The notes under the pieces: generated by a model
What the model was told of the DNA's origin: nothing
The model's input: only the letters and a program-made list of their open reading frames with translations
The model's database searches: none
Assembly (NCBI GenBank): GCA_026260175.1
Contig: JAKCWW010005989.1
Coordinates: forward strand, 372-34,200
Origin: Reticulitermes lucifugus
Lineage: Eukaryota > Arthropoda > Insecta > Blattodea > Rhinotermitidae
Length of the DNA: 33,829 bases
Direction: 5' to 3'
In this document: piece by piece, positions 10,701-19,600 of the stretch
How the letters are laid out: every line of letters begins with the position of its first letter
Position numbering within the stretch: position 1 is the stretch's first letter
Translations under genes and position numbers: made by a program

Positions 10701-13700
10701 GATGGTCTCTGACCAACTTTTTTTTTTTGCAACTGTTTCTGGATTTCAAGTAGTTGACAGCTGCCCACTCCTTGGATCATCTTCAAGGTCCTCACATCCC
10801 TTTCTGAATCTTTAAACCACTTGAAGACATGTGTATGAGATAGAGCTCCAGTTATATACACAGTTGTCAGCATTTTTTATGTTTCTGTAGCTCTTTTTGT
10901 TAGTTTGCAACAAAACTTGATATTACCATCCATTTATATACACTAACATATGCACACAATAAAATCACAAGTCATCCATAAGCATGAAACCTCCTACGTG
11001 TGTCAGCAATAAATTGCCATCCTTAGGTTTCATGTTTATGGATGACTTGTGGTTTTTTTTGTGTATATTTTGTATATAAATGATTGCAAACACAATGTAT
11101 GGAATGAATAATAAGAAATCAGAAGAAAAACTTGATGTTGGGTGCCTTTGTAGCTGCATGGCAGCAACAACAACAACAACAACAAGTACAGGCAGTGCTG
11201 CTATGGACAAGTTGATTGAACTAGGGCATCCTTTTCACAAATTTCTGGCTGTCATAACATGAAATTTACAGAAAATGAGTATAACTGGTTTATGTGCCAA
11301 ACCATACTTATGTGATAGCATCAGTCCCAAAAGTTAATTTTTTGACCACGTGTACTACACTCCATTAGTTTCCAAATCTGTCTGATTTTACAATTTGAAT
11401 ATCAGAGGAGACCTGGATTGATGTTTGGTTTAACTTCTAACTACCTAAAGGCATGCATTGTGTACCAGAAAGATATATGCATAATCAATTGAATATTAGT
11501 GAATATGTTGTTTGTCTTGTATCGGTTCCCAAGTGAAAAGACTGTAGTCAAACTGAAGTATGCATATTTTCCTGTGCATTCTTCATGCTTTTGCATTCTT
11601 CATTTCAGCCAAAGCTAATAAACAGAGGAAACATTTAGTATTGCTGGATTTCTTGTCTGTTTATTGTCTTGACCAGCTTGGTCCTATGATTCATATGTTG
11701 GTGTATCAGACCCAACAGGAGAAGAGAGTTTCCAGTATTTTTACTTGAGGATGGAAACAGATTCACTTGCTGAAACATTTATTCAGTTTGTAATTCTAGG
11801 ACAATAGAACTCTTTAGAATTAGTACTGATGTTATTCTGCATAGACACATAAATTACAGGTACTCATATTTGCCCTTATAATTTATCACCTACACACTGT
11901 ATCAAAATAGTATGAAATAGAGTTATAGGTCTCATTGAGGTCTGTGTTTTATGTTATTTACCTGTTTTTTACATTATGATCTGCTGAAACATTCGTGAAT
12001 TTCAAGTTGAGTTTCATATCGACTGAGAAAAACTAAAATGATAACTTGCAGTGTAGAGCTTAAATACACAGTATCATTAAAATCATTTGAGTAGTTTAGA
12101 AGATGAAAAATCAGAACTCAGCGAGAGATGAACCCCCCCCCCCTCCCCAACCTCACATTTTGTCTTAATGTGATTTAATTCATGCCCAGAATTCAGAAGA
12201 GCTTCACATGTTAGTTATGAATATTTGGCAAGATAATTCATCTTTTTCCTTATTATATGATTCAGTTTTCTTCACGAAATACTGGCCAACCCTTAATTTA
12301 CATGGATTTAAAATTTGTGATGTGAAAGAGATTTTCTGCACCCATCCAGACCGACCCTGGAGCCCACCCAGCCTCCTGTACGATGGTTACTGGATCTCTT
12401 TCCCGGGGGTAAGGTGGCCGGGGCGTGGCATCTAGCTCCAAGTTTAAAGAAAGAGTACACTATACCTCTACTCTCCCTCTAGACCTTCATGGCCTGCTCT
12501 AAGGTGACCTTTACCTTTACCTTTACCTTTACTGTGAAAGAAGCTTTCTGACTTGAATTACTTTGCTCCAGTTGTTAGATTTTCAACTATTGCATACTAA
12601 TTTGATCATTTCACTGCAACACCAAGAGATTTTTCTTTGCTCAAAACCATCCAGACTGGCTCTGGGGCCCACCCAGCCGTCTATTAAACGGGTACCAGGG
12701 GTTCTTTCCCCAGGTGTAAAGTGGCCGGTAAAAGAAGTTAACCAATCACCTCCGCATAGCTCCGAGGTTAAGAATAATTGGCGCTATACCTCTACTCCTC
12801 CTCTACAGCTTCATGGCTTGGACAGGGGCAAATTTTACTTTACCTTTACTACAAAATCAAGAAATCAAATTGACATGTATTTGGACTTTTTGTATAGTAT
12901 GAGTTGATCTACCACACGTTTGGACGTCACCTCTTTGGGAAGATTACAGCAAATTTGGATGTGTTCTTACGTCGCTTCAATGAAATACAATTCTGGGTAG
13001 TGACAGAGCTGTGCCTCACATCCAGTTTGAGCAAACGTGTGCAAATTCTGAGGAAGTTCATCAAATTAGCTGACTAGTAAGTAAATATTATTAAAGAAGG
13101 ACAACTAGAACAGAATGAGTACAACACCAGGAGGGGTTATTGTACTGTGTTTTATAATTGGTTACCAACATTTTGGAGGAGCTTGGTATCTTTGAACCTA
13201 CTCGTTGTCATAACCTAGATGATCAAAACCATAATTATTACCACAGTGAAAACCTCAAGAGTCAGCTTACTTGACACAGTGAAATTCCATTAATCCAACT
13301 CGCACAGGACCAGACAGGTGCTGAATTATCGAATATTCCTGATTATCAGATGGTACCTATGTTGACCTAAGTTCTTACAGGTAATTGTTTGTTACTGTTC
13401 CAATACTTGGGCTCTACAACTAACCAGAGGAGTATTCCATTTGGATATCTCCTTCATCTGCTGGTTCAGGGTCATCAGCGTCCTCCTCTGCGTTTTCTGG
13501 AGTCTTCATAGCTGAAGAAGTTGATGGAGTAGAAGACACGGGGTCAGGATGTACCAGAACGGCTCATATACAGACACTCTTGGAAGGCTTGTTGGACATG
13601 TCCCTGAGATCTGCCTATTTCCCTGACGAAGATTTTTGTTCTGGTAACAAGTGAAACTTCTGCTCTTGGGACTACTCTCCTCAAGTGTCAGATTATCAGA

Positions 13701-16653
13701 ATTTCTGAATTATTGGATGTCGGATTAAAGGAATTTCGCTGTATATATTATTGTAGTATACTAGTGATTGTTAAATGTTTGTGTGTTTTAGCAATCCCCT
13801 AACACAATATCAAATAAAGCAAACAAATCACTGATCCATTATGTGTGTGTTCACAGCTGTAAGGAATACAAGAACCTGAATGCATTCTTTGCTATCGTAA
13901 TGGGGCTCAATAATGTGGCTGTCAGTCGACTTTCACTCACATGGGAGAAACTCCCTTCCAAGTTCCGCAAGCTATACACAGAGTTTGAGAGCCTTATTGA
14001 CCCAAGCCGGAATCACCGAGCATATAGGATTAGTGTTGGCAAACTGCAGCCACCTGTTGTTCCATTCATGCCTCTCTTGCTCAAAGGTAAAACACCATTT
14101 GTATGAGTAAAATCTTATTAATGCTGTTAAGGAACATCTACAGCCTAGGACTGACAATTTGTAATTTTCTGGGTGAGGAAGCAGGACAAAGGAGAATGAA
14201 AAGGAAGTGGGGGGTATGGGTCAGTAGCTATTTGAATGCATAGTAAGTCAGTGAAAAACACCAGTTGCAACCTCACTAAAACAGTTTGAAAGAGATATCT
14301 CTAGTGATAGGAGATTTGTGAGGAGGAGTGTTTGTGTACAGATAGTAGTTGCAGATCTTTGCTGTCTCACCAGGCAGAAGTTCCACCCCACACTACTGCA
14401 TTCCTTAAATACTTTCCAAGTGTCAACTTGCCAGTCCTAGACTGTACAAACTTTATTTTATTACCGCACACAGAAGTCTGATGAATCTATAATTTAACAA
14501 ATACACATTAAATGACTCTTCTGTCACGTGTTTGGAACATCTAGTCTTACAAGGAGTGTAATGTGACAGTTATCAGTCATTGCTGATTAAGGATTGCGAA
14601 ATTAAAGCAAGTGCTTCAGTAATAAAACAGTCAGAGAAATTTTGTCTCATATGGAGCAAACTCAGTGACTTAGAAAGTAAAGTAGGTACTCATAATTGTC
14701 CAAAATAATGCAAATGTTTTGACTGAACAGAATTTGTAAGATATAAACTGCAGCATGGGGCTTTGTCTGATAAATAGTGCTATTTGTTAAGTAAAAGGTA
14801 AAGCAATCCCATTACAGACCTGGACAGGCCCTGAGGGTTCCAGGAGGTTGAGGNNNNNNNNNNNNNNNNNNNNNNNNNNNNNNNNNNNNNNNNNNNNNNN
14901 NNNNNNNNNNNNNNNNNNNNNNNNNNNNNNNNNNNNNNNNNNNNNNNNNNNNNNNNNCTCATTTCTGTTAGAGGCTGAGTCGACCCCAGGGCCATAGTGC
15001 GACCGAAACGATTATGTCATAAGTAGAACAAATAAGTCAGACTACATTTCGGTCATTGCATATTCATATTCATAGTAGCTTAGATGGTATAGTGATCAGA
15101 CTACAGGCTGGATGACTGAGAAATTGTGGTTTGAGTCCTGGCAGAACATGAGATTGCTGTCCTCTAAGGCACCCAGACTGGTTCAGAGGCCCACTCAGCG
15201 TACTGTTCAACCGGTACCACAGAAGTGAAACATATTCCATGAGTGTCAAAGGATGTTATTGTGCCATGTGTGTAAAATGAATGTATTCATTATTTTTTAT
15301 CTCCTATGTAAGTTGATTTCTGTCACAAGAATAAATGACTGTATTGTTCTAGATATGACATTTACACATGATGGCAATAAGACATACGTAGAGGGGTTGA
15401 TTAACTTTGAGAAGATGCACATGCTGGCCCAGACAATGCGTACCATTCGTTACTGTCGAAGTAGGCATCTAGGTAAGTTACATTATAAAATCAGTAGCTG
15501 CATGTACATATGATTTTCTTTTCTTGGGTGTTATTTGCTATTCCAGACAACACATTGCAATGTGTCATAAATCAAATGAAAAATGAATTTGGAGAAATTG
15601 GTTCTGCCTCTACAAAATACAAGGGAATCTAGATCATAGCAATGACCAATATTTTGGACATTGTCCATTGTCCACGATTAAAAGCTCACAATGCTTCGGA
15701 GGCTGGATCTGCTTCTGTCATCAGATGGAATGGGGAAAGGAGAGAACCTATTCAGGTGGGCCCTTTATAAAGGGATAGTTTCAACCCCTGGACTGAAGGA
15801 TGGAGACTAGCTTGTTTTCAGTTTTTAATCTGTGATGATTGACAGTGTCTGAAGTTTCAGTCATGACTCTTTCCATTTACCATTGTCAGAACCATTTAAA
15901 AGCAGCTAGGTGTTTGAAAATATGTAAATGATTCTGTACCTATCCATACCCCATTTTTGCACCCTGCAGACACTCCCTGACTTATGCAATAGTTATGTCT
16001 TGGAAGATCCAGTTCAAGTCAAATTTTTCACAGGTCAGAATTGAATATACAATATGCCCTGTTTGTGTATATATGGGTGAGTCCAGTTGAAATCCAAACT
16101 CCAACATACTGAAACCTGATCACCTGTAGCACAACTGTCATGCCACTTGTGTTATTGCCTAACAGAATTCTTCTGCCACCTTCTTCTTATTGCGCTTTCA
16201 TACCCACAATGAAAAATTCGGCACACATTTCAAAAATATTATTTTTCTCTTTTTAAGTTATCTCTCTTTTTTTCTTATTCTTTTTTAAAATTGCATAAGT
16301 CTGAAACTGCATAAGTTTAAATTGTTTAAGCCATGGAGTGTCTGTGTACTTAAAGTCAAAGTAACCAGCAACCAGTAAGGACTACAAAATATTGTGACAG
16401 AGTTAGAAGTACAAGGCAAATGTCCTTTGAACTATGGTGTTTCTGGATCTGTGAAAACAATCATGGTCATGTTGTTAGGTGAATTAAATTTGCATTTTTT
16501 GATTGTGAAGCCCTAATGTTTAACACAGTGCTTGAGCCACCATCTCCAAAGAGCGAAGCAGACATAAGGTCCTACGTCAGCTGTCTGCGCACTATTGACA
16601 ATCAGCGTGTGCTTACAAGTTTGTCACAAAAGTTGGAGCCACGAAGGTCATAG
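1636..16653 (+). CDS. Epac: Epac: cAMP-activated Rap guanine-nucleotide exchange factor, 3' eleven exons (5' end outside window)
   Basis: Epac binds cAMP and then catalyses GDP/GTP exchange on the small GTPase Rap1/2, controlling adhesion, secretion and junctions at membranes. The visible exons join as 1636-1780, 2740-2919, 3668-3868, 5050-5188, 7019-7235, 8174-8421, 9941-10066, 12898-13076, 13857-14086, 15353-15472 and 16529-16653. They total 1910 nt, every junction is phase-consistent, and about 635 residues are encoded before TAG. Domain order is: C-terminal part of cNBD-B ([12 protein letters not shown] phosphate-binding cassette), REM ([11 protein letters not shown]), RA ([10 protein letters not shown]...), then CDC25-type RasGEF ([40 protein letters not shown]). 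I matched these by eye to remembered RAPGEF4 protein. The first cNBD, the DEP domain and the start of cNBD-B are not in bases 1-1635 and must lie upstream. Family assignment is very secure. The symbol follows the single insect orthologue. Confidence 0.96.
2040..2290 (+). repeat. Possible old repeat fragment with (TG)n tract
   Basis: This segment in the Epac intron is open over 2074-2289 but lacks start context and has no family resemblance I can defend as protein. It includes a short (TG)n tract at 2218-2231. The style of the text (CTTCTGTAGCTTACTCAAG) reminds me of insect retroelement flanks, which I cannot verify. Confidence 0.2.
2740..2919 (+). CDS. Epac: Epac exon: end of cAMP-binding domain B and hinge helix
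   Basis: The acceptor is TTTTTTACTGCAG and the donor is GTATGT at 2920. It reads [21 protein letters not shown], then [20 protein letters not shown] and VLVLEK. This is the last strand of cNBD-B and the hinge helices that relay cAMP binding to the catalytic half. Identity to vertebrate Epac2 is very high until VLVLEK. After that a short divergent linker ([12 protein letters not shown]) precedes the split Lys codon (AA|G). An in-frame stop beyond the donor shows that the exon must end here. Confidence 0.95.
3668..3868 (+). CDS. Epac: Epac exon: start of REM domain, with glycine-rich insert
   Basis: The acceptor is GCATTGTGTTTCAG. The translation runs [20 protein letters not shown], then a Gly-rich stretch ([14 protein letters not shown]), then [20 protein letters not shown] and VK. 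YTVM.GTP.K.LEH.LET is the strongly conserved start of the RasGEF N-terminal (REM) domain. The Gly-rich insert has no counterpart in the vertebrate paralogue that I recall. I end the exon at 3868 because the next bases, ATATCCTTT, match a U12-type 5' splice site. Joining to 5050 gives VKN-Y, aligned with vertebrate VAH-Y. Reading on to the GTAAGT at 3917 would add 16 hydrophobic residues with no resemblance to the family. Confidence 0.85.
3869..5049 (+). other. Epac: Predicted U12-type (minor spliceosome) AT-AC intron in Epac
   Basis: The 5' end ATATCCTTT (3869-3877) equals the U12-type AT-AC donor consensus. TTCCTTAAC (5031-5039) equals the U12 branch-site consensus. The putative branch A at 5038 lies 11 nt before a terminal AC (5048-5049), the spacing expected of minor introns. 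No good polypyrimidine tract lies between branch site and acceptor. Both flanks are phase 2 and the spliced protein stays co-linear with Epac. An AG three bases upstream (5045-5046) would keep the frame and add one Thr, so AT-AG splicing is the alternative. Confidence 0.85.
5050..5188 (+). CDS. Epac: Epac exon: REM domain, [11 protein letters not shown] core
   Basis: After the U12-type acceptor the exon completes an Asn codon and reads [20 protein letters not shown], then [20 protein letters not shown] and SLAFVE. It ends in phase 0 before GTATTT. CKRRVV.FV..W is the hallmark helix of the REM domain, corresponding to NKRRVIRLVLQWA in vertebrate Epac2. The start is fixed by the AT-AC intron and by the conserved Tyr right after the junction. 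An upstream AG at 5021-5022 would leave TAA in frame and is excluded. Confidence 0.88.
5234..5889 (-). mobile_element. 5'-truncated non-LTR retrotransposon: end of reverse transcriptase and 3' tail
   Basis: On the minus strand 5889-5521 encodes [15 protein letters not shown]...[20 protein letters not shown], then [35 protein letters not shown] and [10 protein letters not shown]. This is the end of a LINE reverse transcriptase and the post-RT region (usual form [20 protein letters not shown]). The reading continues in a shifted frame to a block reading [10 protein letters not shown] near 5360. The element ends in a (GTTA)n microsatellite seen as (TAAC)n at 5234-5262. The copy is dead: truncated at its 5' end and frameshifted. 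A second fragment of the same 3' end is at 26937-27170. Confidence 0.85.
5893..6192. mobile_element. Pogo/Tigger-like short DNA element with TIRs
   Basis: The left end TACAGAAAGTCCCCGACTTA pairs with the inverted right end CTACGTAAGTCGGGGTCCGT. Both ends carry CCCCGACTTACGTA and are flanked by TA, the target of Tc1/mariner/pogo elements. The interior is (AAT)n-like with a short GGTGG-rich patch and no transposase. It sits directly beside the LINE fragment. Confidence 0.7.
6193..7018. other. Epac intron, no gene or clear repeat
   Basis: AT-rich intron DNA between the pogo-like element and the exon at 7019. I see no conserved reading frame, RNA gene or repeat boundary. Confidence 0.5.
7019..7235 (+). 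CDS. Epac: Epac exon: end of REM domain and linker to RA domain
   Basis: The acceptor is TTTCTAG and the donor is GTGAGT at 7236. It encodes [20 protein letters not shown], then a basic, poorly conserved stretch including [14 protein letters not shown] and [13 protein letters not shown]. The position and helical character match the REM C-terminus and the connector before the Ras-association fold. Sequence conservation is low, as in other Epacs, so the identification rests on open frame, splice signals and phase closure with both neighbours. The last codon is split A|TA. Confidence 0.88.
7345..7880 (-). mobile_element. tRNA-headed SINE, minus strand, split by a hAT-like insertion
   Basis: On the minus strand the SINE body appears in two parts (7345-7492 and 7725-7880). 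The parts contain the family landmarks AGACAGATTCTTGGGCCC, CCATTC/GAATGG, and a B-box-like GGTTTGATTCC (rc of GGAATCAAACC, about 7809-7819). The two halves would be contiguous if the element at 7493-7724 were removed. The same family occurs at 12345, 12625, 15079, 21775, 23071, 28660, 30784 and 31703. Confidence 0.65.
7493..7724 (+). mobile_element. hAT-like non-autonomous element inserted in a SINE
   Basis: It begins CAGTGGTGTAGCTG and ends GCACCCCTG, complementary in style to CAGGGGTGC. Flanking octamers CCCCCAAG (7485-7492) and GCCCCTAG (7725-7732) agree at six of eight positions, fitting a decayed 8-bp hAT duplication. An inverted relative lies at 24534-24793 (shared GGGCC, CACAATGGCC, CCCCTAACAGAAATTA). 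No transposase is present. Confidence 0.6.
8174..8421 (+). CDS. Epac: Epac exon: Ras-association (RA) domain
   Basis: The acceptor is TGGTGACAG and the donor is GTAAGT at 8422. It reads [20 protein letters not shown], then [40 protein letters not shown] and [20 protein letters not shown] plus AL. This is the whole ubiquitin-like RA fold of Epac (vertebrate FKVYCMDHTYTTIRVP...). The RA domain targets Epac2 to activated Ras in mammals. The exon ends in phase 0. Confidence 0.95.
8640..8708 (+). repeat. Compound microsatellite (GT)n(TA)n(ATCT)n(ATTT)n
   Basis: A run of GTGTGTGTGTATATATATA then CATCTATCTATCTATTTATT in the Epac intron, ending directly before the TIR element at 8712. Confidence 0.9.
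8712..9528. mobile_element. Pogo/Tigger-like TIR element with GC-rich core and TATA box
   Basis: The left end CAGTGAGTTCTGCTATTACA follows TA (8710-8711). The right end ATAATGTGAGGTCTCAC is its degenerate inverse. The ends resemble Tigger-type TIRs that I recall (CAGTGAG...TAATGCGAA). The core (8930-9410) is strikingly GC- and CpG-richer than the surrounding intron and contains TATAAATA at 9085-9092. An AATAAA lies at about 9432. The open frame 9134-9406 is Ser/Gln/Ala-rich and matches no transposase I know. The core may be the 5' regulatory part of a lost autonomous element or captured host DNA. Confidence 0.5.
9085..9092 (+). promoter_or_regulatory. TATA box inside the TIR element
   Basis: A perfect TATAAATA sits in GC-rich context (GGCCAGG before it) inside the element 8712-9528. 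A core promoter is plausible by sequence, but transcription cannot be judged from DNA alone and no Inr consensus stands out 30 bp downstream. Confidence 0.35.
9803..9857. repeat. Perfect 25-bp palindrome, 5-nt loop
   Basis: TCAGTGTCACAGCTCAGACT TCAGT at 9803-9827 is exactly inverted at 9833-9857, with loop TACCT. It lies in the Epac intron 84 nt before the exon at 9941. There is no mismatch at all, which suggests a recent origin or a template-switch event. It would form a strong RNA hairpin in the pre-mRNA. Confidence 0.9.
9941..10066 (+). CDS. Epac: Epac exon: start of CDC25-type RasGEF domain
   Basis: Exactly 42 codons lie between TGTTTCAG and GTAAAA, phase 0 on both sides. It reads [40 protein letters not shown] and HE. 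LPEQEG...F..MS.K.LAYQ.T..DW.LF..VHE is the conserved entry into the Epac catalytic domain. Confidence 0.96.
10067..12338. other. Epac intron: mostly unassigned, one weak mariner-like patch
   Basis: The minus strand at 10873-10634 reads [20 protein letters not shown], loosely like the helix-turn-helix part of mariner transposases (LSRTQVFEWFKRFKEGREDV). The remainder of that frame does not continue the resemblance, so I treat it as a possible dead fragment only. The interval also holds the inverted repeat at 10966-11051 and a short (AAC)n at 11164-11183. Otherwise it is AT-rich with no exon. Confidence 0.3.
10966..11051. repeat. Inverted repeat, 27-bp arms
   Basis: 10966-10992 and 11025-11051 are reverse complements with one mismatch (CACAAGTCATCC...AACCT), separated by 32 nt. 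It could be a tiny fold-back element. No flanking duplication was recognised. Confidence 0.8.
12339..12531 (+). mobile_element. SINE, 5'-truncated, with (CCTTTA)n tail
   Basis: It contains CCATCCAGACCGACCCTGGA, CCCACCCAGCCTCCT and a terminal run of CCTTTACCTTTACC (12508-12531). These are landmarks of the tRNA-headed SINE family repeated through this window. The tRNA-like head is missing. Confidence 0.75.
12625..12852 (+). mobile_element. SINE, 5'-truncated, second copy
   Basis: It has CCATCCAGACTGGCTCTGGG, GCCCACCCAGCC, then a body ending GACAGGGGCAAATTTTACTT. Same family and orientation as the copy 100 nt upstream, ending 45 nt before the Epac exon at 12898. Confidence 0.75.
12898..13076 (+). 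CDS. Epac: Epac exon: RasGEF domain, [10 protein letters not shown] segment
   Basis: The acceptor is TTTTTGTATAG and the donor is GTAAGT at 13077. It reads [40 protein letters not shown] and [19 protein letters not shown]. This is the structurally conserved region of CDC25 domains that binds the GTPase switch 2 ([14 protein letters not shown]). In-frame TAG TAA follow directly, so the donor is unavoidable. The last codon TA|C is Tyr where vertebrates have His. Confidence 0.97.
13277..13741. mobile_element. Pogo/Tigger-like MITE, 465 bp
   Basis: CAGTGAAATTCCATTAATCC (13277-13296) and the inverse of 13722-13741 (CAGCGAAATTCCTTTAATCC) form 20-bp TIRs with two mismatches. TA follows on the right and CA (decayed TA) precedes on the left. 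The interior has a serine/acidic-biased stretch with no intact frame. It lies in the intron before the exon at 13857. A relative starts at 32242. Confidence 0.8.
13857..14086 (+). CDS. Epac: Epac exon: RasGEF catalytic core
   Basis: The acceptor is GTGTGTTCACAG and the donor is GTAAAA. It reads [60 protein letters not shown] and [16 protein letters not shown]. It is nearly identical to vertebrate Epac over N.N...AIV.GL...[14 protein letters not shown], the most invariant part of Rap exchange factors, and shows no disabling change. The Asp codon is split G|AT. Confidence 0.97.
14854..14957. other. Assembly gap (104 N)
   Basis: A run of 104 N within the Epac intron 14087-15352. The flanks (GGTAAAGCAATCCCATTACA before, GAGTCGACCCCAGGGCCAT after) look repeat-derived, which probably explains why the assembly failed. 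A single N also occurs at 32071. Confidence 0.99.
15079..15238 (+). mobile_element. SINE, 5' part with tRNA-like head
   Basis: An A-box-like TTAGATGGTATAGTG is followed by a B box GGTTTGAGTCC (15128-15138). Then come CACCCAGACTGGTTCAGAGG and CCCACTCAGCGTACTG. The 3' end is truncated relative to the other copies. Confidence 0.7.
15353..15472 (+). CDS. Epac: Epac exon: RasGEF helical hairpin region
   Basis: The acceptor is GTTCTAG and the donor is GTAAGT. It reads [20 protein letters not shown], then [19 protein letters not shown]. In Epac/Sos-type factors DMTF.HEGNKT...LVNFEKM is followed by the helical hairpin that wedges open the nucleotide site. The next codon is split G|TG. Confidence 0.97.
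15610..15760 (-). repeat. Retroelement fragment with hammerhead-like core, minus strand
   Basis: On the minus strand CTGATGA (15724-15718) is followed by CAGAAGCAGATCCAGCCTC and CGAA (15698-15695), then GCATTGTGAGC. This has the layout CTGANGA, stem II, GAA(A) of a hammerhead ribozyme. Stem II (CAGAAGC against GCCTCCG) is imperfect in this copy. Membership in a Penelope-like family is inference. Confidence 0.45.
15967..16344. mobile_element. Pogo/Tigger-like MITE, 378 bp
   Basis: Perfect 10-bp ends CAGACACTCC (15967) and GGAGTGTCTG (16335-16344), continuing imperfectly as CTGACTTATGCAA against internal GCATAAGT repeats. No coding frame. It resembles the CCGACTTACG-type element at 5893. It ends 184 nt before the last Epac exon. 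Confidence 0.7.
16529..16653 (+). CDS. Epac: Epac terminal coding exon and stop codon
   Basis: Following acceptor TTTAACACAG (weak pyrimidine tract, CTAAT branch-like site at 16513) the exon reads [20 protein letters not shown], then [21 protein letters not shown] and TAG. The motif D.RSYV..L..IDNQR.L...S..LEPRR closes all Epac proteins, and the stop is where the family normally ends. The Pro/Ser-rich start is the variable loop before it. Confidence 0.95.
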
Positions 16654-19600
16654 TAAAACAGTCATCAGCTTTGCCACCACAGCATTTTAGTCGTTTAATC
16701 AGCAAGCCGCCGGTGAAAGCTGGAAGGAGGATGGTGAAGGAACTACTTTAAAATGCATGCTGAATACAGTTTCAGTGTGCTTGAAACCTGTCACATTGCC
16801 AGGAAATAGAGAAACAAACATTGCTCATGTTGAACTGAGAGATTTTCATAAATAGAAAGGTAACTTGAGTCAGATGTCAGAGAGTAATCTCCATTATGTA
16901 AATATCCAGAATTTTGTCAGTTATTTTTTTTTGCTAGCTATTAGCCATATTTTAAACGAATTGATTTTCTTGTTCTTTATTCGTGTTGTTCATGATGTTC
17001 TGGCAGAGTTTCTCCTTTCATGGGTGTATCTTGAGCAGTTCCTTCCACAGCCATGGCTTTACTCTTACTCAGTTTGAGTAAGAATATTTTTGGTTGGGTC
17101 TGCAAAAAAAAGGTGGGGCCTGTTGTTCTGTGTTTTGTCATTGCTTTAAACATGACATCACTTCCCACATTAGACTTACCTCTGCCAAACAGCTGACTGC
17201 AAACTGAGTCTGTGCTTTTTTTTTGGAACTGTATGTTGGTAGTACCACCAGACAAGGAAGTACTTTGTGTATGCAGTTTATAAAACTCAAGCTAAAGTTT
17301 ATGACATTTCATAAACTATACAAAATATTTGTGACCTCAACTCCAAGCTCCCAAAATTAAATAATAAGTACTCCTTTTCTTATATTGTTGGAATGAGAAC
17401 ATATCTTCTGGGGTGAGTGAGTAGAGAAGTGTTCACAAAAAAGGACCAAGCACATGGCATTTATGGAATAGTGAAACTAAATGTCAATCCACAGTGTAAA
17501 CTTTTTTTCTGAGGGGACTTGTTAAAATATAAGTCCTGAATAAGTCAAGTTTGTTGAAAGTAACAGTTTACAATAAAAGCACTGAACTTAGAATTCCACA
17601 CAGTAGCCATTTCATGAAACATTTACTACATATCTCAAACCAAATTAAAAATGGCTATTTTATTTTAATGTTGAAATAGAAGTTTTCTCATTTTCTTGTG
17701 TTCACTGTGAAGCCAGGATTGGGATATTTAATACCAGTAAATGCTTCCACTTGTACATAATGTTCATTTCAAGAAATTACCCGGTGTCACATTCCCAGTT
17801 TACCTCATTAAGCAAAGCTGGCAACAGGCAAAATTATAGAACCTATGATAGCTTTGTAATTTGATACTTATAAATTTCAAATATGAAACAAACATGTTTG
17901 CCACAAGATTTTTTGTTTAGAAAACAATACGTGTGCATGTTTTAGATTAAAGGAAGATGCCGCATTTTATTTAATGACTCTAGTCAATTACTAAGATTAT
18001 ATTGTGTCGGTGGCAGATGGATGAGTGAATGAATATGGAGAAATTGTGTAATGAGAGTGGTATGGGAAAAGTGAAGTACTTGGAGAAAAACCAGTCTAGT
18101 GCCCCTTTTTCTACTAGAAATCCTACATGGTTTGGCCTGGGACCAAACCATACTGCATATATATTTGTTAGTGAAATATATATTACAAAACATTGAATTG
18201 ATATTAACCTATTCACTACGTGTGTGATGTGTTAACATTTAACATGTTACATCCATGATCGCAACACATTGTTATAATTCTAAGCACATTTTTACAACTT
18301 CCACATTTTGTAATTATTTATGACTGAGATGGTAATCTTCTGGGTTTTGACATTATTTATGTTTACAGGGTGACACAAATATTTCACAGAAACATGCTAC
18401 CTTCGTGTTTACATCCAGGTAAACACAAGAGTGATTTGAGGGTTCCATGGTTCTGATTGGCTGCACTGTAACCCACCTATATGACTGACCCATTTCCTTG
18501 CCCTGGTCACTTCAGTATCTACCTGGACATTTCTTCAACCCAAACATGGAGCAGCATGTTCTTCTGAAATGTCCACGTCAACCTATAATCATACACGGTG
18601 TCAGAACCCAAACACTGAACACCTGAACAATACCTGTCATGAAATCCTGAATATTTGTACTAGTGACTCATGTGTACTGATTCCATTTGTCCCAGTTTTA
18701 TGGGTTTTAAACAGCTCTGTCCCAATGTCCTGTAAAATTTCGTTTGTGATGCTAAATGTCCAGTTTTTCCCAATTCATAAATATATGACATTTCTGATAA
18801 TGTGTACTGACATTCTGAACTTCCCATGATGTGAGAAAACATCTATAGGAATAGGGCAGCCGTTAGCCAGCCACTAATGGGACGGAATAGGACAGGGTGA
18901 GGAAGATGTGTAGATTAGCGATTATAGAGTCTGGACTGAGACTGCGAAGGATGAGAAACAGATATGTAAAGAAAAATCAGTATGTGGGAACTACATGTAT
19001 GAGTCGTTGTTGTTGTTATTGTTATTATTATTATTATTTCATTTTTTGTGTTTGTGTGTCATAATTTTGTATCTGAGTTGTCTCATTGCAGTAGCATTAA
19101 TATATTACTCTGCTTTTTTAATTGTCTAACAGGTTAATATTTTTGTCTTTTACCTCCCTCCATTCCCTCGTCACCCAAATTTTAATAAATGTGCCAGTTC
19201 TTGGTCTTTAAAAACTGGGATCCTTCCTCATATGTCAAGTACAATAGAATTTTTCAAGAGCCATACACAAGTTGCTTTAGTAGACAAACACTTATCTCAC
19301 AGTAGGCATATGTGACACCTATTCTTTTTCACATAATTTGCATACTGAAGGGTGATGCTGAACACCGTCAAAATTGATGGTAACTATTGAAGTTTTAAGT
19401 TGTCGGTGAAATGAAATTACTGCAAAATGTTTTAGGCTATATTTTCACCATGTTTACTAAACACGTGGTTTCAAATTCTTCAGCTCTTAAAGGCAACATT
19501 AAATTTCACAGTGCCCATTATAGAGTATACCTTATAAACAGTGGCCATACCCTCAGTCACTTTTTGAATCTTACTGTATTCAGAACATCTGTATTAGAAA

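Noticed and set aside
10634..10873. Mariner transposase gene on the minus strand
   Set aside because: Only about 20 residues resemble the helix-turn-helix. The catalytic DDD region and TIRs are not found, so it is mentioned only as a weak patch.
16977..17255. 92-codon minus-strand frame in the Epac 3' region
   Set aside because: No family resemblance, simple composition, no splice or start context. Consistent with chance.
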